This document shows positions 50,560 through 60,726 of a stretch of 64,000 nt of DNA, one piece after another; the first letter of the stretch is position 1; the number at the start of each line of letters is the position of its first letter. The notes below the pieces were generated by a model. That model was not told the DNA's origin, did no database searches, and saw only the letters and a program-made list of their open reading frames with translations. The stretch comes from Panax quinquefolius (taxonomy: Eukaryota > Streptophyta > Magnoliopsida > Apiales > Araliaceae). Both the position numbers and the translations under genes were made by a program. The DNA is taken from assembly GCA_020205615.1 (NCBI GenBank), contig CM035167.1:32245402-32309401 (forward strand). The letters are read 5' to 3'.

Positions 50560-50900
50560 TAAATTCATCTTTGCACTACGGGCCAATGATATTCATCAAC
50601 AGACCATCTTTGCACTACATGCCAAAGATATTCACCAGAAATCATTCATCTTTGCACTACGGGCCAAAGATATTCATCAATAAGTTATCTTTGCCAAAGA
50701 TATTCATATCTCAAAGAAATATATAATCATTTCAGAATTTATATAAACAATAATTATAACCATGTTGATCAATTCACCTTTACACTTAAGCTAAAGATAT
50801 TCAATTATAAATTCAATGGTCATGATCATACCAGTCACAATTCAACTTTTCACTACTGGCCAAAGAGAATCCTAGTCATGATCATACCAATAATCTACCC
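50560..50900 (+). repeat. GCACTACGGGCCAA-type tandem units in N1
   Basis: Units with TTTGCACTACGGGCCAAAGA followed by TATTCATCA recur every 45-60 bp, becoming diverged toward 50900. Related but AT-poorer units lie in the LTRs of A and B/C (for example 6920-7110). Confidence 0.75.
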
Positions 50901-51054
50901 ATCTTTACACTCAACTGAAAGAGAATTTCAACATCAGGGTTATAAAAATGTTATATATGATAATAAAATCAATATAATCAATATATAGTTTTAATCTCCA
51001 GAGTAATATTCATAAATCAACTATAATTTGGTTAGAAAAAAGAAACCAATTTTG

Positions 51055-51255
51055 TAGTGAATAGTACCCATGAATAGTAACTCATGAGTAGTAACTCGTG
51101 AATAGTAACTAATGAATAGTAACTCATGAATAATAACTCATGAATAGTAACTCGTCGTGAATAGTAACTCATAAATAGTAAATCATGAATAGTAACTCGT
51201 GAATAGTAACTCGTGAATAGTAACTCATGAATAGTAACTCATGAATAGTAACCCC
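51055..51255 (+). repeat. 14-16-bp minisatellite in N1
   Basis: About a dozen near-perfect units of GAATAGTAACTCAT (variant GAATAGTAACTCGT) lie next to the likely promoter region of the solo LTR. Confidence 0.9.
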
Positions 51256-52880
51256 GACATGAAAAAGTTCCAAATATGATAAAAATTTCCAACCAATATT
51301 TTGGCATAATGATATTGAAGAAATAATATCATTTTCGAATAAAATAACATCCCTTACCTCAAAAGGATAGTACTTCTGACTGAAATACTGGATATAGTGC
51401 TGAAAGAACTTACACCGTATAGCAACACTCAAAGTATAAAAATACTCACAAGAATACGCTCGATAATATAGAGAGAGAAAGAGAGAGAAAACTTCAGTTT
51501 CTGGTGTGATTTTCAATTCTAACCTAAGCACCCTATTTATAGGAAAATGCTTAGAACACCAAAGTAGAAAATTTAATAAAATATTATTATAATTAAATTA
51601 TAATCCTACGCACACCACACCAGACCAAACTCATCAGCCATTCACCTAAAACAATAACAAAAATGTTTTTCATAATTAAAATATTTTAAACTTCCAAAAA
51701 TCAATTATTTCGGAACTTCAATAATTCATAATAAATAGCCCTTTTATCAAAAAATTCGAATCTCGCTACTTTTTATAGGAAATTCAATTCTGTACAACTT
51801 TGCAGAAGAAAGTTTTTCCAAATTCCACACAGAAATTGACCGAAATCCACATACGGACGAGTTTACAGGCTATAATCAAATTTCAGTCAAGAAATGGGTC
51901 CACCAACATGTTTAACATGTTTTTAACAACTTTTGCAACAAAAATACTGTTCTTCCTCATATACTCATATATCCCACATTCATTGTAAAAATATCATCAT
52001 TATTATATTATAATAATATAATAAAATATTATTTTATCAAAAAAAATAAAATATCAATTTTTAACAATTGTCACTTTAAAAATTTTCTCCATCTATATCC
52101 ACATAAAATCAATATTTTCCTCATCATATAAATAAATAATTAATTATTCACAAATAACATTACAGAATCACAATCATCGACAACCGTGTCGTCTCTACGA
52201 AAGAGGGGCTTTCAATAAAATTTCTCTCCATCTTGCGGCATGCAATAAGATGACCAAACCTCTCCTTAGACAGAACTTTCTAGACATTGCCAATAATGTT
52301 ATCCAATAATATTATTCAGGTAATATGAATTATTTCTCCGATAATGAAAAATAATGTGTAGTGACAATTATTAAAACAACAGTAATATAAAATATCAACG
52401 CAACAATTATTGAATCAATAAAATACTGAACAGTAATTACTGTAATAATTATTGAGTAGTGCCTTCTTACATAAGAATCAATAATTGGTGCAATACCAGG
52501 TAGTCATTCTTTGGCAACAATGCGACATCGTATTTTAATCAACGGGTATTCCAACAAAGGTTAATCAGTAAGAATTCACGCAAGTTATTTATAAAAACTC
52601 CCTTTATGCGTTTTCTTCATCCAAGCGAGTTATTACATTATATGGGCCCACAAATGGCTACGCCTGTTGCATTTAATATTCCCTCAAGCGGAAAGAATAT
52701 TCCACGACCCAACGAATATTCCCCGACAACAATGAGTATTTTATAACCACTTGCTTATTTTAAAAAAATTTCATATATCACCCTTAACTTTAACTTTTAT
52801 CAATTTAACCATTTACTGAATAGTAATTATAAGAAAAATTGAATACTTTTATTTCATTAAATTCGGGGTCTTACATTTTG

Positions 52881-53418
52881 GTACTTGATGCTCCGCTTTA
52901 ACTCGTTGACAAGTTAGACACCTTGAGATAAACATCGATATCTCTCTCTTCATATTGCTCCACTAAAATGTATGACGGAGATCATGATACATTTTGGTAC
53001 TCCCAGGATGGATTGCAAACGGTGTGTTGTGCGCCTCCATCCTGATTTTATACTTTAAATTAGGGTCGTTAGGAACACAAAGTCTGGAGTTGACTCGAAG
53101 TATTCCTTCTTCATCGATTCTTGCTTCCGGCATAGCACCTTCATGCACTTTCTTCCTCATACGCACCAGCTCTAGGTCTGTAGCTTGAGCAGCTTTAACT
53201 TTATCAATTAAAGTCGGTTCTACTCGTATATTCACCATCATCACATGGGTCCTTGGAGTCTTTAACTCTATCTCCATCCTTTCCAAGTCACACAAAATGG
53301 GCCTTTGCGTTGACAATATCGCATTCGCACTTGCATATGATCTTCTACTCAATGCGTCAACTACCACGTTCGCTTTTCCAGGATGGTATTGGATGGTATG
53401 ATCATAATCTTTCAACAT
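52881..53418 (-). pseudogene. RNase H end and integrase zinc-binding region, element A
   Basis: The minus-strand frame starts MLKDYDHTIQYHPGKANVVV with DALSRR, the canonical Gypsy RNase H end. It is followed by a linker and then HPGSTKMYHDLRHTF, the HHCC zinc-binding start of integrase. After a stop at about 52963 the CLTC-like part continues to the N1 insertion site at 52876-52880. Confidence 0.85.
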
Positions 53419-53994
53419 TTAAAGCCAACGTTGTTGTCGAATGTCGAGTTCCTTTTGAGTGAAGAAATATTTGAGGCTTTTATGATCCGTAAAGATCTCC
53501 ACTTTCTCTCCATACAATTAATGCCTCCAACTTTTAAGTGCGAAGACAACAACTGCCAACTCTAGATCATGAGTAGTATAATTTCTCTCATATTCTTTGA
53601 GTTATCTTGAGGCATAGGCTATGACATTCCCATGTTGCATGAGAACACATCCCAACCCTTTACCCGAAGCATCACTGTAGATGACAAATCCCTCCGAGCC
53701 AGATGGTATTGTCAGATTAGGTACTGAAATGAGTCTCCTTTTGAGTTCTTGAAAACTCTTCTCACATTCTTCACTCCAACCAAACTTTGTATCTTTCTGA
53801 GTCAGCTGAGTTAATGGAGTAGCGATTCGAGAAAATTCTTCCACGAATCTCTGATAATAACTAGCTAAATCGAGAAAGCTACGTACTTCGGTCACTGATT
53901 TAGGTTGCTCCCAGCTTTGAATTGCTTCAATTTTTGCTGGGTCAACAGATATTCCATGACTTGATAATACATGCCCAAGGAATGCTACTTCCAC
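53419..53994 (-). pseudogene. RT thumb and RNase H, element A
   Basis: The frame at 53602-53994 contains [20 protein letters not shown] (RT end), [17 protein letters not shown] (the usual G of FLGLA/YYRRF is altered to D) and [15 protein letters not shown], the start of RNase H with its first catalytic Asp. The next segment to 53419 is in other frames. Confidence 0.88.
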
Positions 53995-54690
53995 AAGCTA
54001 GAACTCGCATTTCTTCTACTTGGTATAAAGCTTGTATTCACGAAGCTTTTGGAGTATCAGCCTCAAGTGTTGCTCATGATCATCACGGCTTTTGGAATAA
54101 ATAAGGATGTCATCAATAAAGACGACCACAAAATGATCCAAATATTATTTGAATACTCATTTCATCATATCCATGAAGGCAGAAAGAGCATTAGTCAATC
54201 CAAAAGACATGACTAGGAATTCATAATGCCCGTACTGAGTTCTGAAAGCCGTCTTTGGAATGTCATCTGTTCTAATCTTCAATTGGTGATATCCGGAACA
54301 AAGATCAATCTTCGAAAAAATTTTGGCTCCTTGCAACTGGTCAAACAGCTCATCAATACGTGGCAATGGGTACCTATTTTTGATGGTGACATGATTCAAC
54401 TCCTGATAATCAATACAAAGTCGCATACTCCCATCTTTCTTCTTCACGAATAGAACAGGAGCACCCTAAGGAGAAGTACTAGGATGAATAAAGCCAATGT
54501 CTAATAATTCCTGCAGTTGAGTCTTTAACTCCTGAAGTTCAATAGGAGCCATTTGATATGGGGATTTGAAAATGGGTTTTAAAAACGGGTTCAAGGTCGA
54601 TATAAAATTCAATTTCACGCTCTGGGGGTAGGCCAGGAAGTTCTTCAGGGAATACGTCAGGAAATTTATTAACAATAGAAATATCATTCA
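53995..54690 (-). pseudogene. reverse transcriptase, element A
   Basis: The frame at 54157-54447 holds [51 protein letters not shown] and [16 protein letters not shown]. The catalytic FIDDILIYS region lies just downstream (about 54085-54125) after a frame break. The N-terminal part at 54466-54687 is interrupted by a stop (WGAPVLF has become *GAPVLF). In the canonical LTNAPAAF motif, P is replaced by L and A by S. Confidence 0.9.
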
Positions 54691-55150
54691 AAATTGACGT
54701 ATTTTTGTTTAGATCTGTGATGTGGGCTAAGAAAGCTTGACATTCATTTTTCAATAACCGAATAGCTTTATGGCTTGAGATGACCGTGATTGATTTTAAT
54801 GGTTTGGTCGCTTGAATTCGCATAATTGGTTGATTAGGAATATGAAAGCTAACAACCTTACGAAAATAATCAATTTTAGCATGATGAGTAGTTAACCAAT
54901 CAATCCCTAGAATCACATCAAATGCAAGTATTTTTAATGAAATAAGATCAACAGGTAATGTGAGGGTACCGATTTGAACCAAACAAGACTTATAAACAGT
55001 GGATGTAATGAAGGTTTCTCCCAACGGAGTTTCCACAGATAAATCAAAGTCTAATTTCTCCGGAGTCAAGTTTAATCGTTGAGCTTAAGTAGGAGAAATA
55101 AAAGAATGGGTAGAACTGGTATCAAATAAGGTATAGACTTCACTAGAGTT
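54539..55150 (-). pseudogene. aspartic protease region, element A
   Basis: The minus strand carries FDTSSTHSFIS (about 55100-55135), in which the essential Gly of the DTG active site is Ser, so the protease is inactive. An in-frame TAA follows four codons later, at the codon where element B/C has TGA. The open frame 54539-55069 contains DVILGIDWLTTHHAKID and the VFPEELPGLPP linker to RT. Confidence 0.88.
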
Positions 55151-55575
55151 TATGATAAGCTTACCTGTAATGGCCTCGTTCGGGTTCCTTGCTTTCTGGG
55201 AGGTCACAACAAACGCTCTCCCTTGCACTATCGGTTTTGACTTTTCTGGGACGGCCTTTGGTGCCTCCAACCTAGATGAACTTGTCTTCGGTGAATGACA
55301 AAATTTAGCTAAGTGACATTCTCTTCCATAATTATAACATGCTTTGGACGGCATCGCGCAGTTTGGAATGATGTGTCCCTCCCCTCCGCATTTGAAGCAT
55401 ATGATAGGTGGTCGTTCTCCTTCCTTAACAACGGGTGCTGGTGCTGACGTCTTTCCATCATTATTGAATATCCTCTTCTTGAAATGTCCATTCTTATTAT
55501 TTTGGCCCTGATTACCACCAAAGTGGTTACCATTTCTGGCCTGTTGATTCCATCCACGCTTGTTGTCACTGATTC
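55151..55575 (-). pseudogene. gag zinc knuckles, element A
   Basis: Two CCHC knuckles are read in the minus frame through about 55300-55420. One is CFKCGGEGHIIPNC (complete). The second is CYNYGRECHLAKFC, with the second Cys changed to Tyr and the Gly before His changed to Cys. A basic linker leads to protease. The coding sequence is interrupted at 55575 by element N2 and continues at 59732. B/C shows the uninterrupted arrangement. Confidence 0.85.
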
Positions 55576-57628
55576 TGTGATAACCCGGGATTTCGAATAA
55601 TAAAAAATTTGCGAATAATTTTTTTTTTATTAATATTAAAATTAATTATCAATTTTGTGACAAGTATCTGTGATACGATTCTCGAGAAAGTCAATTTGTA
55701 TATTGACTAATAAAAATTAGAGTAAAGTTGTTCTTAACAAGATTAGAAACCCTAACCCTAATTTCTGGAACGGGATTCGATAGAAAATATAATTAAAATA
55801 ATTATATTGATGAGAATGTGTTGTACTGTATGTTGATAATGATCAATGATTGATCGAATAAGGTTTAAAATTAATAAACCCTAATAAGAGATTAGAAACC
55901 CTAATCTCAGGATTATAAACCCTAACAAACCGTTAGAAACCCTAATCGTATGACGGGAAATCCTACTTTAAAATCCGGGAATCCTAAAACCCTAATTAGG
56001 AAACTCTAATCCTAATCGGGAAGCCTAATGTGTGTATTAAACTTTAATATGATTAGAAAACTCTAATTATATTTTAGTTATTTTAATTTCTATTTTACAA
56101 ACCCTAATTATAATTTAGAAAATTTATTTCTCTAATTAAAATCCTAATTTGTGGGTTATAAACCCTAATGACCATTTTGACCCTAATTGCTAAATTAAGC
56201 AATTTTAATTAGGAATATTAATCCTAATTAGCAAGATTGAATTTTATGATTAGGAAATACTAATATAATTATTGAATCCTAATTATAATTTTGGAATATT
56301 AATTTTCTATTTTGAAAACCGAAATTCGAAAATCTTGGATATTAAATTCAAACCTAAAGGGTTCAAACCCTAAACCCAAACCCAAACCCTAAACCCTAAG
56401 GGTTTGTGTAAATTCCAAGAATGCCATTAAATTCAATTTGCAAATGACAAAATTGCCCTTTATGGGATTTTTATTAGATTACTTGTAGAAATGGCTAAAG
56501 TTTTAGTGGTTCACCAACTATGTTGACTTAGTGACTTTAAATCTCTGAATTTCAGCCCTATTTGACAGCCAATATTAGATTATACATGCATCTACATAAT
56601 ATATATATGTTATGAGAGAGAAAAAGTCACCAAAGTTAGTCATTTTTCATATAAGCTCTCACCAACTCTCTCTCACTCAAGACCTCTGATTTTAGCAAGT
56701 AGATCAGTTCTAAATGCAGCCCCTTGATTAACTAAGATCAATTAGGAAGATTAAGATCAAGCATTTAGAGATAGAAGGTATAAACTTATTTTAATTTTTG
56801 ATCTTGTATGCTTAAGAAATATTTGTGTTTATGGGTTTGGATCTTTGCTAGATAATGTTTTTCAATGATCTATGTTGATCTACCATAGCATCAAAGTTGG
56901 TAAAACTTGAAGTTTTTCAAAACTGTTCTTGAGTTTGAAATGTGGTCTGACAAGTAATCTCAGTCGCTACAGATCCTTGCTCGTATATGATATGTGTTGT
57001 TTTAATGTTGTTATTGGTAGGTTGTTATGTTGTCCTCAATCTGGAAGTGTAAACACAGTCATCACATGTCTGGATTTCATTTTATTCTTGGTCAAAACCC
57101 GTTGACCAGACATGACTAGTCAGATTCTGGGTAACCTAGAATTGGTTTTTCCAGCGTCTGACAACTACTTTCAAGGCCCATATCTGACAGATATGATGTT
57201 GGTTGTTGATGTTGTTGGACTTTATTTGTAGTCTGTTATCTTAAAGGTAGAATCATGCTTTAAGATCGTTTAAAATATCAATATATCGAACATGGATGAT
57301 GGTCAAAGTAGTCATCCAAGACTGATTCTGGGTTTCTGGAAAACCCAGAAACCGTGTGAACAAATTATCTGACATACTTTGACCACGCTAAATTTGGATG
57401 TTGTGTTGTTGTTTATTTGATATTTTGCTTCTAATATGTTCCTTGACACAAGGAGTACCTACGGGTACCATGAGATCACATAAACTGTAAATAGAACCTT
57501 GATTAAAACGACCTGGAAAGTTGCACCCAATTTGCACTGGGTTTACGGGTAACCCGGAAAAACCGAGAGCATCAACAAGACTTTAAGATTCCAGATCACT
57601 TTGTTATGTTGCTGTTTGATCGAGATAA
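55576..57628 (+). repeat. left arm of N2
   Basis: This 2053-bp arm holds about a dozen CCCTAA motifs between 55747 and 56410, a TATA-like run (56598-56612) followed by pyrimidine-rich CTCTCACC repeats (56655-56690), and a 3' half with TGACCA/CCCAGA motifs. It ends in CGAGATAA at the centre. Confidence 0.85.
55747..56410 (+). repeat. telomere-like CCCTAA motifs, left arm
   Basis: AAACCCTAA-type words recur irregularly. They cluster as AAACCCTAACCCTAAT at 55747-55762 and as a run of AAACCC and AAACCCTAA words at 56364-56402. The plant telomere unit is CCCTAAA, but the spacing here is irregular, so this is telomere-like and not a telomere tract. Confidence 0.75.
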
Positions 57629-57651
57629 GAATTGATCGGTCAGTAATACAT

Positions 57652-59731
57652 TTATCTCGATCAAACAGCAACATAACAAAGAGATCTGGAACCTTAAAGT
57701 CCTTGTCAGAGTGCTCCTGGGTTTTTCTGGGTTACCCAGAAACCCAGGCAACTCGTGGTGCAACTTTCCAGGTCGTTTTAATCAAGGTTTTGTTTACGGT
57801 TTATGTGATCTCATGGTACCCGTAGGTACTCCTTGTGTCAAGGAACATATTAGAATCAAAATATCAAATAAACAACAACACAACATCCAAATTTAGCATG
57901 GTCAAAGTATGTTAGATAATTTGTTTATACGATTTCTGGGTTTTCCAGAAACCCAGAATCAGTCTTGGATGGCTACTTTGACCATCATCCATGTTCGATA
58001 TATTGATATTTTAAAGGATCTTAATGCATGATTCTACCTTTAAGACAACAGATTACAAATAAAGTCCAACAACATCAACAACCAACATCATATATCTCAG
58101 ATATGGGCCTTGAAAGCGCTTGTCGACGTCGAAAAACCAATTCTTGCTACCTGAATATGATCTGGTCATGCCCTGGCCAACTAAGTTTCACCAAGAATAA
58201 AATGAAATCCAGACATGTGATGACTGTGTTTACACTTCCAGATTGAAGACATCATAACAAGCTACCAATAACAACATTAAAACAACACATATCATATACG
58301 AGCAAGGATCTGTGGCGACTAACATTACTTGTCAGACCACATTTCAAACTCAAGAACAGTTTTGAAAAACATCAAGTTTTACCAACTTTGATGCTATGGA
58401 TCTATGATAGATCAACATAGATCATTGAAAAACATTATCTAGCAAAGATCCAAACCCATAAACACAAATATTTCTTAAGCATACAATATCAAAAATTAAA
58501 ATAAGTTTATACCTTCTATCTTTAAATGCTTGATCTTAATCTTCCTAATTGATCTTAGTTGATCAAGGGGCTGCTTTTAGAACTGATCTACTTGCTAAAA
58601 TCGGAGGTCTTGAGTGAGAGAGAGTTGGTGAAAGCTTATATGAAAAATGACTAACTTTGGTGACTTTTTCTCTCTCATAACATATATATATTGTGTAGAT
58701 GCATGTATAATCTGATATTGGCTGTCAAATAGGGCTGAAATTCTGAGATTTAATGTCACTAAGTCAACATAGTTGGTGAACCACTAAAGCTTTAGCCATT
58801 TCTACAAGTAATCTAATAAAAATCCCATAAAGGGCAATTTTGTCATTTGCAAATTGATTTTAATGGCATTCTTGGAATTTACACAAACCCTTAGGGTTTA
58901 GGGTTTGGGTTTGGGTTTAGAGTTTGGGTTAGGGTTTAGGGTTTGAACCCTTTAGGTTTGCAATTTAATATCCAAGATTTTCGATTTTCGATTTTCAAAA
59001 TAGAAAATTAATATTCTTAAATTATAATTAGGATTCAATAATTATATTAGTATTTCCTAATCATAAAATTCAATCTTTCTAATTAGGATTAATATTCCTA
59101 ATTAAAATTGCTTAATTTAGCAATTAGGGTCAAAATGGTCATTAGGGTTTATAACCCACAAATTAGGGGTTTGATTAGAGAAATAAATGTTCTAAATTAC
59201 AATTAGGGTTTGTAAAATAGATATTAAAATAACTAAAATATAATTAGAGTTTTCTAATCATATTAAAGTTTAATACACACATTAGGCTTCCCGATTAGGA
59301 TTAGAGTTTCCTAATTAGGGTTTTAGGATTCCCGGATTTTAAATTAGGGTTTCCCATCATACGATTAGGGTTTCTAACAGTTCATTAGGGTTTATAATCC
59401 TGAGATTAGGGTTTCTAATCTCTTATTAGGGTTTTTTAATTTTAAACCTTATCCGATCAATCATTGATCATTATCAACATACAGTACAACACATTCTCAT
59501 CAATATAATTATTTTAATTATATTTTCTATCGAATCCCGTTCCAGAAATTAGGGTTAGGGTTTCTAATCTTGTTAAGCACAACTCTACTCTAATTTTTAT
59601 TAGTCAATATACAAATTGACTTTCTCGAGACTCGTATCACAGATACTTGTAACAAAATTGATAATTAATTTTAATATTAATAAAAAAAATTTATTCGCAA
59701 ATTTTGATTATTCAAATCCCTTGTTATCACA
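57652..59731 (-). repeat. right arm of N2
   Basis: This 2080-bp inverse copy of the left arm is collinear from the centre to the end. TTAGGG/AGGGTTT motifs mirror the left arm at 58882-58955 and 59140-59575. Differences include AACCCGTTGACCAGACATG in the left arm against a diverged version here near 58165-58205. Confidence 0.85.
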
Positions 59732-60539
59732 GTATTCAATGACCGCTTCCTGGTATTATCATTTTGCTCACGCTTCTCTTTTGGTTACGTTGACTCGTTA
59801 TCGCGCTCCACTAACTGAGCCTTATTTACAACATCTGAATACAAACACAGTTTATGAGAAATAAGATATTGACGTATCTCCGGCTGCAAACCTCTTAAAA
59901 ACATCTGCGTCATTCTCTCTTCATTATCAACTAAGTAGGACGCAAACCGGGATAACTCGACAAACTTGGCTTCGTACTGCGATATGGTCATGTTATTCTG
60001 CTCCAGCTTGATGAACTCTACCTCTTTCATGTGACGAATACTTTCGGGAAAGTATTTGTCATTGAATAGTTCTTAGAACTTCTCCCAAGACATCTTTAGT
60101 GCGGCAGGTTGAGTACGTTTTACTGATTCCCACCAGTAATCTGCCTCTCCTCGTAACATAAAGGTGGAAAATGGCACCTTTTGCTCCTCAAAGCATCCCA
60201 AGACATCAAATATCTCTTGATCTGCTTTATCCATGCTTCCGCCTTAAGTGGTTTTGGCTCTCCAATAAACTCCGATGGTCCCAGCTCCTTGAACTATTTA
60301 GCGATGACCGTTCGAGAGTCTCCAGTGTTTCTACCTGCATTTTGGACAGGAGCCGCTCTTGCCTGATGTTGCATGAATTGTATAAAACCTCTGAACATTC
60401 TATCGTTCGTCATCTAGTCAGTGTTGTTGTTTGCCTGAGGATTGTCGCCTTCCTGATGCACATTATCCTGATTATTGATCTGTGGAGACTCAACGGTCTC
60501 CTGTGCTCTATTGCCATTCTCAATTTTCTCGGATATCAT
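59732..60539 (-). pseudogene. gag N-terminal and core region, element A
   Basis: The probable start is the ATG at 60539 (MISEKIENGNRAQ). A TAG follows at codon 42 or so (about 60415), then the frame continues with the Gag core: SEFIGEPKPLKAEAWIKQI near 60240-60280, and KEVEFIKLEQNN, SQYEAKFVELSRFAS and FLRGLQPEIRQYL in the open frame 59785-60030. Another stop lies near 60075. The downstream zinc knuckles are displaced to 55151-55575 by N2. Confidence 0.88.
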
Positions 60540-60708
60540 GTTTAGATATTGCCACAAAACAAAAGTTGATTAACATATAACATATTATCCCTATACTCTG
60601 ACCATCTAATTAAATACCAAATAAACTTAGGTAGGTCATACTAGCGAAGAAATTCCCCGTCTCTCCCCTCCTAGTTCTAGTCTCACATCTTAGCCAGGGA
60701 TCATATCC

Positions 60709-60726
60709 CTAAGCTTTGATACCGAC
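60709..60726 (-). other. primer binding site of element A
   Basis: The minus strand reads GTCGGTATCAAAGCTTAG directly inside the 5' LTR. It matches the tRNA-Met type PBS (TGGTATCA) except for one T-to-C change and is the counterpart of 23139-23157. Confidence 0.75.

Larger units (their letters stand above)
49850..52875 (-). mobile_element. solo LTR N1 (3.0 kb)
   Basis: It begins TGTGACGCCCCC, ends GTCTTACA and is flanked by TTTTG at 49845-49849 and 52876-52880. No internal region is present, so unequal recombination between two LTRs has removed it. It is related to the LTRs of A and B/C: the ends, the GCAGCGGAA...AGCAATCCATTAGAAGAGTCAA region and the GCACTACGGGCCAA units are shared. It is clearly a different, longer family. 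A TATA box (minus strand) lies at 51534-51541. Confidence 0.92.
55576..59731. mobile_element. near-palindromic element N2 (2 x 2.05 kb inverted arms)
   Basis: The sequence from TGTGATAACCCGGG (55576) to a 23-nt centre (57629-57651) is repeated in inverse from 57652 to 59731, ending GTTATCACA. The arms match along their whole length but differ by many substitutions, often C-to-T or G-to-A. No protein motif was found. The flanks read GATTC on the left and GTATTC on the right, so a target duplication around ATTC is likely but not exact. The TGTGATAACCCGGG start resembles a Gypsy LTR start, so the arms may be two LTR-derived copies head to head, a foldback element or a very long TIR element. Confidence 0.8.

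Noticed and set aside
50560..50900. Repeats with spacers in N1 as a CRISPR-like array
   Set aside because: The spacers are similar to each other and the array lies inside a solo LTR with target duplications.
55747..56410. Interstitial telomere or centromere-fusion scar
   Set aside because: The CCCTAA words are scattered irregularly and mirrored in the inverted arm, so they belong to the element and not to a telomere tract.
55576..59731. N2 palindrome as a sequencing foldback artefact
   Set aside because: The arms differ by many substitutions, including clear transitions, and the element interrupts a gag gene whose uninterrupted form is seen at 21900-22970.
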